A stretch of 64,000 nucleotides of DNA. It comes from Streptomyces iakyrus. GTDB taxonomy: Bacteria; Actinomycetota; Actinomycetes; Streptomycetales; Streptomycetaceae. This document shows, in pieces, positions 1-10,011 of this stretch (position 1 is the first letter of the stretch; the number at the start of each line of letters is the position of its first letter). The translations under genes were made by a program, and so were the position numbers. A model generated the notes under the pieces. The model saw only the letters and a program-made list of their open reading frames with translations. It did no database searches and was not told the origin of the DNA. The stretch covers positions 124,001 through 188,000 of the forward strand of contig NZ_JNXI01000013.1 of the NCBI RefSeq assembly GCF_000717055.1, given 5' to 3'.

Positions 1-1
1 G

Positions 2-127
2 CACCTCGGCTACGGCCGCCCGGGGTTCACCAGCCCGGACGACGGCGACCGCGGCTCGCGCCCCAGCTTCAGCAGCCCGGACTACACCAGCCCGGACTTC
101 GGAGGGCCGGAGCACCAGCCGGAGTAG
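2..127 (+). CDS. C-terminal end of an unidentified protein (partial)
   Basis: An open frame enters from the left edge and stops at TAG 125-127, giving about 41 residues. The tail is rich in Ser, Pro, Asp and Gly and carries three short SPD repeats (TSPDD, SSPDYTSPDF), which looks like a disordered C-terminal tail. Codon third positions are G/C as in the neighbouring genes. The protein cannot be identified from this fragment. It could be a chance open frame, but the repeat structure and its end just before an intergenic gap favour a real gene end. Confidence 0.4.
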   Translation, partial: HLGYGRPGFTSPDDGDRGSRPSFSSPDYTSPDFGGPEHQPE

Positions 128-224
128 GCCCGGAGTAGCACCCGCCGGAGTCCGTCCGAGCGGCGGATCCGAACCGGCGGTTCCGAACCGGCGGATCCAG
201 CGGGCGGATCCGAGTGGCGGACCC

Positions 225-257
225 ACAGGCCGGGGGGCCATCGGCCCCCGGGCCTGT
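225..257 (-). terminator. Terminator downstream of thiC
   Basis: A 15-bp inverted repeat (225-239 and 243-257) with a 3-nt loop lies just beyond the thiC stop codon. It is very GC-rich and has no clear U-tract, as is usual in Streptomyces. Between 128 and 224 there are only short direct repeats of the kind GGCGGATCCG. Confidence 0.7.
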
Positions 258-269
258 TGCACGGCCGGA

Positions 270-2230
<1,961 letters not shown>

Positions 2231-2308
2231 ACAAAAGGTGCCTCCACGCTAGCGGCAATTCTGGCGCGGTGAACAGAGGGCCCCCCTCGTTCTTGCGATG
2301 ATCGGTCG

Positions 2309-4084
2309 GTGACCACGACGCAGCGTCCCCCCTACCCACCGCCCGAGCCGCCCCGCGGATCCGGCGCCGGAAACGGCAACGGCCGTGGTAACGGCCATGA
2401 TTTCGCCGCCAGAGGCGGGCAGGGGCAAGCCAGGCGGCAGGGACCCGGGCCCGGATACGGGCATGACCGGGGTGACGAGCGTTTCGGCCCCTCGGGCGGC
2501 GGTGAGTACGGACCGGGCTTCGGTGGCGGCCCGGGTGCAGGTTCGTCCAGTGGCCACGGTGCTCCCGCGGGCGGTCAGGGTCCCGGCCACGGCCCCGGTG
2601 GTGGGCCCGGTGGCGGCGACGGGTATGGCCACGGTCACGGTGCCGGTGGCGGCTACGGCCATGGCGGAGACGACGGGCGCGGCAGCGGTGACGGTCACGG
2701 CGGAGGTGACGGGCACGGGCACGGCGGCGCTGACGGGAATGGCCGGGGCGGCGATGACGGGCACGGTCACGGTTCCGCCCCGGGCGGCGGCCACGGCCAT
2801 TCGCACAGCCACGGTCCGGCCACACCCGTCTCCATGCACCTGCGCAAGGTCATCGCGGCGGTCCTGATCCCGTTCGCCGCGGCGGTGCTGGTCGGTCTCG
2901 TCGTGCTGTGGCCGGGCGGCGCCCCGGCTCACGAGCGCACCGGCGTCGGCTTCGACCGGCAGACACAGGACGCCACGGTCACCAAGGTGGTCGAGGTGAG
3001 CTGCAAGGAGGCAGGCGCTTCGGGTGTTCCCCCGACCGGCGACACCTCCACCGCTGAAGGTTCCTCCGCGGTGCAGCAGGAGCAGGGCACCTGCAAGCGG
3101 GCGACGATCCGGGTCGACAGCGGCGACGACAAGGGCCGTACGTTCACCGAGATCGTCCAGCCCGACCAGTCCCGGCAGTTGCACGAGGGCCAGAAGGTCG
3201 TCGTCGCCTACGAGCCGTCGGCGCCGAAGGACTTGCAGTACTCGGTCACCGACGTCAACCGTCGGCTGCCCATGGCTCTGCTCGCCGGCATCTTCGCCGT
3301 CGCCGTCGTCGTCGTCGGACGGCTGCGAGGGGTCATGGCACTGGTCGCGCTGGCCATCAGCTTCATGGTGCTGAACTTCTTCATCCTGCCCGCGATCCTT
3401 CAGGGTTCGAACCCGCTGGTCGTGGCGGTGGTCGGGGCGAGCGCCATCATGCTCATCGCCCTGTACCTCTGTCATGGTCTGTCCGCCCGGACATCCGTGG
3501 CGGTGCTGGGCACCCTCATCTCGTTGCTGCTGATCGGCATCCTCGGCTCGGTGTTCATCGACTGGGCCGCGCTCACCGGCAACACCGACGACAACACCGG
3601 TCTGATTCACGGGCTCTACCCGACGATCGACATGAGCGGTCTGCTGCTCGCCGGCATCATCATCGGCTCGCTGGGCGTGCTCGACGACGTGACGGTCACC
3701 CAGACCTCAGCGGTCTGGGAGCTGCACGAGGCCAATCCGTCGATGGGGTGGCGCGGCCTGTACCGCGCGGGCATCCGGATCGGCCGCGACCACATCGCCT
3801 CGGTCGTCAACACGCTCGTCCTCGCCTACGCGGGTGCCGCGCTGCCGCTGCTGCTGCTGTTCTCGATCGCGCAGAGCAGTGTGGGGACGGTCGCCAACAG
3901 CGAGCTGGTCGCGGAGGAGATCGTGCGCACGCTGGTCGGCTCGATCGGCCTGGTCGCCTCGGTGCCGGTCACCACGGCCCTGGCGGCGCTGGTGGTCTCG
4001 GCCGACCGGCCCGGGACGGAGCCCGCCCTGGAGGCCTCCGCGGCCCCGGCGCGCGGGGGGAGGGGCCGGCGCCGCAAGCGCTGA
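2309..4084 (+). CDS. YibE/F-family multi-pass membrane protein with Gly/His-rich N-terminus
   Basis: The 591-residue protein has two parts. Residues 1 to about 175 are a low-complexity region of Gly, His, Asp and Pro with many GHG/GDGHG units. Then a first membrane segment (about 185-205) leads to an extracytoplasmic stretch and at least six further hydrophobic segments, typical of the YibE/F family. The motif GSLGVLDDVTVTQTSAVWEL is the family signature. The function of YibE/F proteins is not established. The GTG start at 2309 has no strong ribosome site, so the start is uncertain. The gene is divergent from thiC. Confidence 0.85.
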   Translation: MTTTQRPPYPPPEPPRGSGAGNGNGRGNGHDFAARGGQGQARRQGPGPGYGHDRGDERFGPSGGGEYGPGFGGGPGAGSSSGHGAPAGGQGPGHGPGGGPGGGDGYGHGHGAGGGYGHGGDDGRGSGDGHGGGDGHGHGGADGNGRGGDDGHGHGSAPGGGHGHSHSHGPATPVSMHLRKVIAAVLIPFAAAVLVGLVVLWPGGAPAHERTGVGFDRQTQDATVTKVVEVSCKEAGASGVPPTGDTSTAEGSSAVQQEQGTCKRATIRVDSGDDKGRTFTEIVQPDQSRQLHEGQKVVVAYEPSAPKDLQYSVTDVNRRLPMALLAGIFAVAVVVVGRLRGVMALVALAISFMVLNFFILPAILQGSNPLVVAVVGASAIMLIALYLCHGLSARTSVAVLGTLISLLLIGILGSVFIDWAALTGNTDDNTGLIHGLYPTIDMSGLLLAGIIIGSLGVLDDVTVTQTSAVWELHEANPSMGWRGLYRAGIRIGRDHIASVVNTLVLAYAGAALPLLLLFSIAQSSVGTVANSELVAEEIVRTLVGSIGLVASVPVTTALAALVVSADRPGTEPALEASAAPARGGRGRRRKR

Positions 4085-4312
4085 CGCCTCTGTGCCGCGG
4101 ACGGCTGCGAGGGCGTGGGCCTCCGGCGTCTGGTGCGGGCCTGGACTCCTGGCCGACGCCCCGGCGTCCGGCCCGCTGCCCCCGACCGCCTCAGACCGCC
4201 TCGCACCGAGTGAAGATCGCCCGGTCATACGAAGATCGCAAGAAGAAGCGTTCCTGCACAGCTCGGCGGCATCCGGTGAAGCGTTACTCCACCGTGCCGC
4301 CGGGCCCATGTC

Positions 4313-4747
4313 TCAACCAGCGCCCTGTTCGGCGAGGATGCGGTCCAGGGCCTCGTCGAGGTGCGCGTCGAAGTCGGCGAGCGAGCCCTCCTGGCCCAGC
4401 GGCACCAGCTTGTCCGTACGGTCCAGGAAAGCGACGAGCGGTGCCGTCGACGACCGGAACAACGCCTGGTCACTGCCCACCTGAAGCCGGATCAACACCT
4501 CGCCCAGCGCGTCGGGTTCGACGGGCGTGACCCGCACATCACCCTCCCCGCACGGCCGGCCGACCCCGTCGATCAGCAACTCCCGCCCGAAAGCCCATGT
4601 CACCGGGGCATCACCGGGCAAGTGAAAAGTCAGCCGGACGGCATAGGGATCACTGGACTCATAGCGCAGCTCCACGGGAATGCGGAAGGAGAGCTCTTCG
4701 GACACGAGAAAGCTCATCATGACCTCTGCTTGTACGGACTCGCGCAT
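4313..4747 (-). CDS. ssgA: Sporulation and cell-division activator SsgA (SsgA-like protein family)
   Basis: SsgA-like proteins are small actinomycete proteins that guide septum placement and cell-wall assembly. SsgA, with SsgB, marks sporulation septum sites in Streptomyces. The sequence has the family core: FRIPVELRY, DPYAVRLTFHLPGD, WAFGRELLIDG, and FLDRTDKLVPLGQE. The start is taken at ATG 4745-4747 (MRESVQAEV), a leader I recall from annotated family members. ATGs at 4718-4720 and 4715-4717 (MMSFL), close behind AGAGG, are real alternatives and give about 135 residues. It lies 97 bp downstream of ssgR on the same strand, as in other streptomycetes. No TTA codon was seen. Confidence 0.93.
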   Translation of the reverse strand: MRESVQAEVMMSFLVSEELSFRIPVELRYESSDPYAVRLTFHLPGDAPVTWAFGRELLIDGVGRPCGEGDVRVTPVEPDALGEVLIRLQVGSDQALFRSSTAPLVAFLDRTDKLVPLGQEGSLADFDAHLDEALDRILAEQGAG

Positions 4748-4844
4748 CGATAACCCCGTCATTCGCCGTGACTGGCCGGGAACGAACCTCTGACACTTGT
4801 GGAATCTTGCTGAACGTACACAGCAGATCACAAGGAGTGAGTTT

Positions 4845-5693
4845 TCACATAGTGATAGAGAGCGCGAGCGAGCCGAGCACCCGCCCGATCTCGGTCTGCA
4901 ACTGACGGGCTGCGGGGAGCAGCCGGTCGGCCTGGTGTGCGGGTAGTGAGATGGCCATCGTCGCGGCCGTGGTGCCGAGGGTGAGCGGGATGGCGGCGCA
5001 CACCGCGCCCAAGGCGTACTCCTGACGCTCGGTCACGGGTTCCATCCGCCGGATCCGCTCCAGACGCCGGAGCAGACTGTGGTTGTCGCGCACCGTGTAC
5101 GGCGTGAGGGGCTGCACCGGGTAGCGGTCGAGGTGGTCACGGCGTGCTTCCTCGTCCAGCTGGGACAGCAGGCACTGCCCGATGGCGTGCGCGTGCCCGG
5201 TCTCACGGAAGTCCGCCCACTCCTCGACCGCCGGGTTGCCCGGGGTGTCGGAGACACACCTGACCTCGATCTCGCCCTCGCGGTACACCGCGTAGTACAC
5301 GGGCACGCCCAGGACGTCCCGCCAGTGCGCGAGCGCGTCGACGACCGTGCTGCGACGTTTCTGCCGCGCGCCGCTGCTGCTCAGCCGCTCGGCCGCCTCG
5401 CCGAGGAAGAACAGGCCCTTGTCCCGGCGCAGATAGCCCTCGTGCACGAGCGTGCGCAGCAGGTGGTACGTCGTGGGCAACGCCAAACCGGTCTCCCGGG
5501 CCAGTTGTTTGGCCGGTGCCCCGTACTCGTGTACGGCGACGGTCTCCAGCAGGCGCATCGCGCGCTGCACGGAGCCGATGAGAGTCGGCGGAGGCGGCGG
5601 TGCGGAGGGGGGCGGTGACCCGGGCGGCGCCGCCGAGCGCGGTTGCGCGGGGACGGTGTGGAGCTGGACGGGTGCGGTGTCAGCCGGGACCAA
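4845..5693 (-). CDS. ssgR: IclR-family regulator SsgR, activator of ssgA
   Basis: The protein has an IclR-type winged helix (SVQRAMRLLETVAVHEYGAP, then LARETGLALPTTYHLLRTLVHEGYL) followed by the C-terminal effector domain. Its place directly upstream of ssgA identifies it as SsgR, known in S. coelicolor as the transcriptional activator of ssgA. The start is uncertain. The frame is open back to GTG 5810, but that start has no ribosome site. TTG at 5691-5693 follows GGGAGA at good spacing and is used here (282 residues with a Pro-rich leader). A GTG at 5568-5570 would start right at the helix-turn-helix. Confidence 0.88.
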   Translation of the reverse strand: MVPADTAPVQLHTVPAQPRSAAPPGSPPPSAPPPPPTLIGSVQRAMRLLETVAVHEYGAPAKQLARETGLALPTTYHLLRTLVHEGYLRRDKGLFFLGEAAERLSSSGARQKRRSTVVDALAHWRDVLGVPVYYAVYREGEIEVRCVSDTPGNPAVEEWADFRETGHAHAIGQCLLSQLDEEARRDHLDRYPVQPLTPYTVRDNHSLLRRLERIRRMEPVTERQEYALGAVCAAIPLTLGTTAATMAISLPAHQADRLLPAARQLQTEIGRVLGSLALSITM

Positions 5694-5899
5694 GGGTCTC
5701 TCCCGAAGCGCGAGGGGGCCGACCGTGCGGAGGAACACGGGTGGGGGTGAATGCCGCTCGCGGGGAAGTCCCCGCGTCGAGTTCCGGACTCTATTCGTCT
5801 GCCACCGCACGCAGACGGTCCGGACGGGAAACTTCCCTCGCCCGAGGGAACGGGTGATTCCAGGTGTTTCCCGCTACCCCCACCGGTTTCCCACCGGTC

Positions 5900-6112
5900 T
5901 CACCAGTCGCTGCGCGACGACGAGCTCGAAGTGAACTTCCGTACGACGTAGATCAGTCCACCGACCAGGGCCACGAAGACCAGCACCTTGAAGAGCAGTC
6001 CGATGACGAAGCCGACCACACTGGCGATCAGCCCGCCGAACACGACGAGGGCGATGACCGGCACCGCGATCCACTTCACCCACCACGGCAGTCCCGTGAA
6101 GATCTCTCGCAT
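5900..6112 (-). CDS. Small membrane protein, DUF5326 type
   Basis: A 70-residue protein with two close hydrophobic segments (WWVKWIAVPVIALVVFGGLI and VVGFVIGLLFKVLVFVALV) and a Ser/Arg-rich C-terminus. It matches the small two-helix DUF5326 proteins of Streptomyces, which have no known function. The start ATG 6110-6112 is chosen because of the upstream GAGGG. The frame extends to 6187, but those residues look non-coding. Confidence 0.75.
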   Translation of the reverse strand: MREIFTGLPWWVKWIAVPVIALVVFGGLIASVVGFVIGLLFKVLVFVALVGGLIYVVRKFTSSSSSRSDW

Positions 6113-6277
6113 CGCCCTCGTCCTTACCTTTCCACCCGTTCGAGTGCCGGGCCCTGTCGGTTCTTCTGGATCTCTGATGTCCTGCACTCGATGCTAGGTC
6201 CGTGAGGGGGTCGAACGGGGGCCTCGCATCCCTTGTCCTCCCCTGACCGATCCCCTAGGGAACCCTGAGGCGGTCCG

Positions 6278-6595
6278 TCAGCTCTCGGGCGGAGAGAAGA
6301 CCACCATCACCCTCAGGTCCTCGGTGATGTGGTGGAACTTGTGCGCGACGCCCGCCGGCACGTAGACCACGCTGCCGCGCGCCACCTGGGTCGTCTCCAG
6401 GCCGACGGTGATCGCGGCGCGGCCGCTCACAACGAAGTAGACCTCGTCCTGATTGTGCGGCTTCTGTGGATCCTGTTCGCCCGCGTCCAGGGCGTATAGA
6501 CCGACCGACATGTTCTGCTCTCGCAGAAACTGCAGGTAGGCGCCCTCATTGGCGGCGCGCTCCGCCTCCAGTTCATCCAGCCGGAATGCCTTCAT
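6278..6595 (-). CDS. Single-domain cupin protein
   Basis: A 105-residue cupin beta-barrel. Motif 1 is visible as PHNQDEVYFVVSG (metal ligands H, E) with the first glycine of the barrel, and motif 2 as VYVPAGVAHKFHHI. The family binds a metal and includes enzymes and small-molecule sensors, so the substrate cannot be given. The start ATG 6593-6595 (MKAFRLDELEAERA) follows an AAGG ribosome site. The longer open frame up to 7315 is antisense to the next genes and is not used. Confidence 0.85.
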   Translation of the reverse strand: MKAFRLDELEAERAANEGAYLQFLREQNMSVGLYALDAGEQDPQKPHNQDEVYFVVSGRAAITVGLETTQVARGSVVYVPAGVAHKFHHITEDLRVMVVFSPPES

Positions 6596-6658
6596 CGCCT
6601 TGTCCGCCCCTGCCTCTTGTGCCCGTGTCCGATCAGGTCTGCCACGATCAGACACATG

Positions 6659-7033
6659 ATGAATTTCGTAGTCAAGACGATCGCCAACGCGGGTGCCCTG
6701 GCGGTCGCCGTATGGCTGCTCGACAAGATCACCCTGACCGGTGACAGCACGGGCAAGAAGATCGGCACCCTGATCATCGTCGCGCTGCTCTTCGGCCTGG
6801 TGAACTTCCTGGTCAAGCCGCTGGTCAAGCTCCTCAGCCTGCCGCTGCTGATACTGACGCTCGGCCTGTTCACGCTGGTCGTCAACGCGCTGATGCTGCT
6901 GCTCACCTCGTGGCTGGCGGACAAGCTCGACCTGAGCTTCCACGTGGAGGGCTTCTGGACGGCCGTCCTGGGCGGCCTGATCATCTCGGTCGTCTCCTGG
7001 GCGCTGCACGTCGTCCTGCCCGACGGGGACTGA
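6659..7033 (+). CDS. Phage holin family (DUF360-type) membrane protein
   Basis: About 124 residues with four hydrophobic segments (IANAGALAVAVWLLDKI, IGTLIIVALLFGLVNFL, LLSLPLLILTLGLFTLVVNALMLLL, AVLGGLIISVVSWALHVV). This is the widespread small membrane family called phage holin family 4/YvlD, which is chromosomal and not evidence of a prophage. Two adjacent ATGs (6656 and 6659) are possible starts. ptpA follows after 6 bp, so the two are probably co-transcribed. Confidence 0.85.
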   Translation: MNFVVKTIANAGALAVAVWLLDKITLTGDSTGKKIGTLIIVALLFGLVNFLVKPLVKLLSLPLLILTLGLFTLVVNALMLLLTSWLADKLDLSFHVEGFWTAVLGGLIISVVSWALHVVLPDGD

Positions 7034-7039
7034 GCAGAC

Positions 7040-7531
7040 ATGACGTACCGCGTCTGCTTCGTCTGCACGGGCAACATCTGCCGGTCCCCGATGGCCGAGA
7101 TCGTCTTCCGCGCTCGTGTGGCGGAGGCCGGTCTCGACGGGGTGGTGGAGGTCGACAGCGCCGGCACGGGCGGCTGGCACGAGGGCGACGGCGCCGACCC
7201 GCGTACGGTGGCCGTCCTGGAGGACAACGGCTACGCCGGCGGCCACACGGCCCGGCAGTTCCAGCCGTCCTGGTTCTCCCGCCTCGACCTGGTGATCGCC
7301 CTCGACTCCGGCCACCTGGGGGCGCTGCGCCGCCTCGCGCCGACGGAGCAGGACGCCCAGAAGGTAAAGCTGCTCCGCTCGTACGATCCTGCCGCGGGCG
7401 ACGACCTCGACGTACCGGACCCCTACTACGGGGGCATGGACGGCTTCGAGGAGTGCCTTGAGATGGTGGAGGCGGCGAGCACCGGTCTGCTCGCCGCCGT
7501 GCGCAAGGACGTGGAGGGACGGGCGGCATGA
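7040..7531 (+). CDS. ptpA: Low-molecular-weight protein-tyrosine phosphatase
   Basis: The 163-residue protein begins with the catalytic P-loop CTGNICRSP (C9 nucleophile, R15) and has the general-acid loop DVPDPYYGG near residue 130. This is the full signature of small acidic tyrosine phosphatases. The equivalent S. coelicolor PtpA removes phosphate from tyrosine and has been linked to secondary metabolism. It sits 6 bp behind the holin-like gene, and its stop overlaps the start of the next gene (ATGA), so the three probably form one transcript. Confidence 0.95.
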   Translation: MTYRVCFVCTGNICRSPMAEIVFRARVAEAGLDGVVEVDSAGTGGWHEGDGADPRTVAVLEDNGYAGGHTARQFQPSWFSRLDLVIALDSGHLGALRRLAPTEQDAQKVKLLRSYDPAAGDDLDVPDPYYGGMDGFEECLEMVEAASTGLLAAVRKDVEGRAA

Positions 7532-8733
7532 GCGATTCCGCGACGGATGACGCGAGCGGGACGACGGGCGGCGTCGACGAAGTGACGGGCACCGCCGGAC
7601 GGGCTACCGCGGGGACCGGTGACGGCACACGCGCGGTGCGGGCCGGACTGCCCGAGCCGGTCAAGCACGAGCCCACCCTGCCGGGCCCGGTGTTCGCCGC
7701 CCACTTCCACCTGCCGGGCGACCCGACCGGCCCCTACACCTACGGCCGCGACGAGAACCCCACCTGGACGCTGCTGGAGCGCGCCGTCGGCGAGCTGGAG
7801 GCTCCCGGCCGGGACGACGCCGAGACGCTCGTCTTCGCGTCGGGCATGGCCGCGATCTCGGCGGTGCTGTTCTCCCAGCTGCGCACCGGCGACGTGTGCG
7901 TCCTGCCCGACGACGGCTACCAGGCGCTGCCGCTGGTCCGCGCCCAGCTGGAGGCGTACGGCATCCAGGTGCGCACCGCGCCGACGGGTGGCGACGCCCA
8001 GCTCGACGTCCTCGACGGCGCGAGGCTGCTGTGGATCGAGACGCCGTCGAACCCCGGGCTCGACGTGTGCGACATCGGGCGGCTCGCCGAGGCGGCACAC
8101 GCGCGTGGCGCCCTGGTGGCCGTCGACAACACCCTCGCGACGCCGCTCGGTCAGCGTCCGCTGGAGCTCGGTGCCGACTTCGCGGTGGCCAGCGGCACCA
8201 AGCAGCTCACCGGCCACGGTGACGTCCTCCTGGGGTATGTCGTCGGCCGGGAAGCCGAGGCCATGGCCGCCGTGCGTCGCTGGCGCAAGATCGTCGGTGC
8301 GATTCCGGGGCCCATGGAGGCGTGGCTCGCGCACCGTTCGATCGCGACGCTCCAGATGCGGGTCGACCGGCAGAGCGCGACGGCCCTGGCGGTTGCCGAG
8401 GCGCTGCGCGAGCGGCCCGAGGTGACGGGGCTGCGCTACCCGGGTCTCCCCGACGACCCCTCGCACAAGATCGCGGCGCGGCAGATGCGGCGCTTCGGCT
8501 GCGTGGTGTCCTTCACCCTGCCCACGCGAGCGCGTGCCGACCGCTTCCTCGACGCGCTGCGGCTCGTGGACGACGCGACGAGCTTCGGCGGGGTGCGGTC
8601 CACGGCCGAACGGCGGGGGCGCTGGGGCGGGGACGCGGTGCCTGAGGGCTTCATCCGCCTGTCGGTCGGTGCCGAGGACCCGGAAGACCTGGTGGCGGAC
8701 GTGCTGCGTGCGCTGGACGCGTCGGCCGCCTGA
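7528..8733 (+). CDS. Cys/Met-metabolism PLP-dependent enzyme (cystathionine gamma-lyase/synthase type)
   Basis: A 401-residue fold-type I PLP enzyme. It shows the phosphate-binding YGRDENPT motif, WIETPSNP, the aspartate in VAVDNTLATPL and the PLP lysine in SGTKQLTGHGD. Members cleave or form cystathionine or homocysteine, and the reaction cannot be fixed from sequence alone. The first 30 residues are a Thr/Gly-rich extension. Its start overlaps the ptpA stop by 4 bp. A strong terminator follows, so it closes the operon. Confidence 0.92.
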   Translation: MSDSATDDASGTTGGVDEVTGTAGRATAGTGDGTRAVRAGLPEPVKHEPTLPGPVFAAHFHLPGDPTGPYTYGRDENPTWTLLERAVGELEAPGRDDAETLVFASGMAAISAVLFSQLRTGDVCVLPDDGYQALPLVRAQLEAYGIQVRTAPTGGDAQLDVLDGARLLWIETPSNPGLDVCDIGRLAEAAHARGALVAVDNTLATPLGQRPLELGADFAVASGTKQLTGHGDVLLGYVVGREAEAMAAVRRWRKIVGAIPGPMEAWLAHRSIATLQMRVDRQSATALAVAEALRERPEVTGLRYPGLPDDPSHKIAARQMRRFGCVVSFTLPTRARADRFLDALRLVDDATSFGGVRSTAERRGRWGGDAVPEGFIRLSVGAEDPEDLVADVLRALDASAA

Positions 8734-8743
8734 CCCTCCCCAC

Positions 8744-8782
8744 GGACGGTCCGAGCCTCCCCCCTCGTGGCTCGGACCGTCC
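8744..8782 (+). terminator. Terminator after the PLP-enzyme operon
   Basis: A 14-bp perfect stem (8744-8757 with 8769-8782) and an 11-nt loop rich in C lie 10 bp after the stop codon. Confidence 0.85.
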
Positions 8783-8861
8783 CCCGGTTCCGCGCGCAAG
8801 AACCGCGCGACCAAGGCTAGTTGACTCTCTGTCAGTGTCCAATCACGGTAGCGACAGAGAC

Positions 8862-8879
8862 CTATCGACTTATTTATAG
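8862..8879. promoter_or_regulatory. Candidate LysR-type operator
   Basis: CTAT-N10-ATAG is an AT-rich inverted repeat in an otherwise GC-rich leader, 50 bp before the LysR-type gene. LysR regulators usually bind such interrupted dyads (T-N11-A) upstream of their own gene. A TTGACT that could serve as a -35 box lies at 8821-8826. This is inferred from sequence and position only. Confidence 0.4.
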
Positions 8880-8928
8880 TTGAGCACGGCCATGGGCGGG
8901 TAGCGGAGGCCGGAGAGGGGAGTGTGCG

Positions 8929-9834
8929 GTGGATCTGGCCTTGCTGCGGACCTTCGTGACCGTGCACCGGGCCGGCTCCTTCACCCGCGCCGCCGCCCTC
9001 CTCGGTCTCTCCCAGCCCGCCGTCACCTCGCAGATACGCACGCTGGAACGGCAGCTGGGCCGCCCCCTGTTCCTGCGGCAAGCCCGCGGCGTGACCCCGA
9101 CGAGCATCGGCGACGAACTCGCCCACAAGGCCGCGCCCCATCTGGACGCCCTGGTGGAGATCACCGAGACCGGCCTCGACGACGACTCCTCCTTACGGAC
9201 GCTGCACCTCGCAGGACCTCCGGAGTTCACCGCTGAACGAGCCCTTCCCGCCCTCACGGAACTGACCGGTGAGGACGGTCAGGGCTTCGCCTTGCGCGCT
9301 TCCTTCGGGACGGCCGAGGAAACGCTGGAAGGGCTTTCCGCCGGGCACCACGATCTGGCCATCAGCACCGCCCAGCCGCGGGGCGCCCTGCTCACGGCGA
9401 CTGCGCTCTGCGACGAGGAGCACGTCCTGGTCGCAGCCCCGCGCTGGGCCGAGGAGATCGGCACCGGGCAACCGGACCACAAGCCGGAACCGGCCCTGGA
9501 GAAGGTGCCCGTGGTGGAGGTGCACGAGTCGCTGCCCTTCGTCTCCCGCTACTGGGCCTCCGTCTTCGACTCGCACCCGGCCACCCCCGGCACCGTGATC
9601 GTCCCCGACCTGCGTGCGGTCCTGGCCTGCGCTGCCGCCGGAGCCGGCCTGGCGGTGCTGCCCCGCTATCTGTGTACGCCGGCGCTGGAGCGGGGCGAGG
9701 TCGTCGCCCTGCACGAGCCGACGGTGCCGCCGCTGCGGACGTACTTCCTGGTGGTCCGTACCGGGACACTCGCGATGCCCCACATCGCGCGGGCCCATGA
9801 GTGGTTGCAGCGGGCATCGGCCGACTGGTGCTGA
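8929..9834 (+). CDS. LysR-family transcriptional regulator with a TTA codon
   Basis: The 301-residue protein opens with the LysR winged helix (LALLRTFVTVHRAGSFTRAA, then LLGLSQPAVTSQIRTLERQLG), followed by a substrate-binding domain of two lobes. The GTG start at 8929 is preceded by GGAGAGGGGAG. Codon 89 (9193-9195, in DDSSLRTL) is TTA, the rarest Streptomyces codon, which needs the bldA leucyl-tRNA. The effector and targets are unknown. The neighbours give no clear pathway. Confidence 0.92.
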   Translation: MDLALLRTFVTVHRAGSFTRAAALLGLSQPAVTSQIRTLERQLGRPLFLRQARGVTPTSIGDELAHKAAPHLDALVEITETGLDDDSSLRTLHLAGPPEFTAERALPALTELTGEDGQGFALRASFGTAEETLEGLSAGHHDLAISTAQPRGALLTATALCDEEHVLVAAPRWAEEIGTGQPDHKPEPALEKVPVVEVHESLPFVSRYWASVFDSHPATPGTVIVPDLRAVLACAAAGAGLAVLPRYLCTPALERGEVVALHEPTVPPLRTYFLVVRTGTLAMPHIARAHEWLQRASADWC

Positions 9835-9975
9835 AGTCCTTCCGGCCGGCCCTGGAGCTGCGGGACGTGGGTTGCGGGTGCGCCCTGGAGCCGGTGCCTG
9901 GGGCGCCTCAGCGCAAGTACCGGGGCGCTCGGGACCGGGCCTCACTCTGGGAGCTCGGCCGGTGACGTTTCGCGA

Positions 9976-9991
9976 TGTTTCACGTGGAACC
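9976..9991. other. Degenerate parS site
   Basis: TGTTTCACGTGGAACC matches the parS consensus at 14 of 16 bases, in the gap before the Nudix gene. It is the leftmost clear intergenic parS-like site besides the one in the thiC leader. Confidence 0.55.
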
Positions 9992-10011
9992 AGCCGGGCC
10001 ACATTTCACTC

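Noticed and set aside
128..224. Short GGCGGATCCG-type repeats after the first gene as a possible repeat element
   Set aside because: The units are short, few and imperfect, and look like local slippage in GC-rich DNA. No array or mobile element is supported.
2249..3610. 453-codon frame antisense to the YibE/F gene
   Set aside because: It is composed of Asp, Arg and His codons that arise from the complementary Gly/His repeat. The plus-strand frame has clear membrane segments.
6617..7033. Phage remnant suggested by the holin family name
   Set aside because: No other phage gene is near. This family is a common chromosomal membrane protein and the name is historical.
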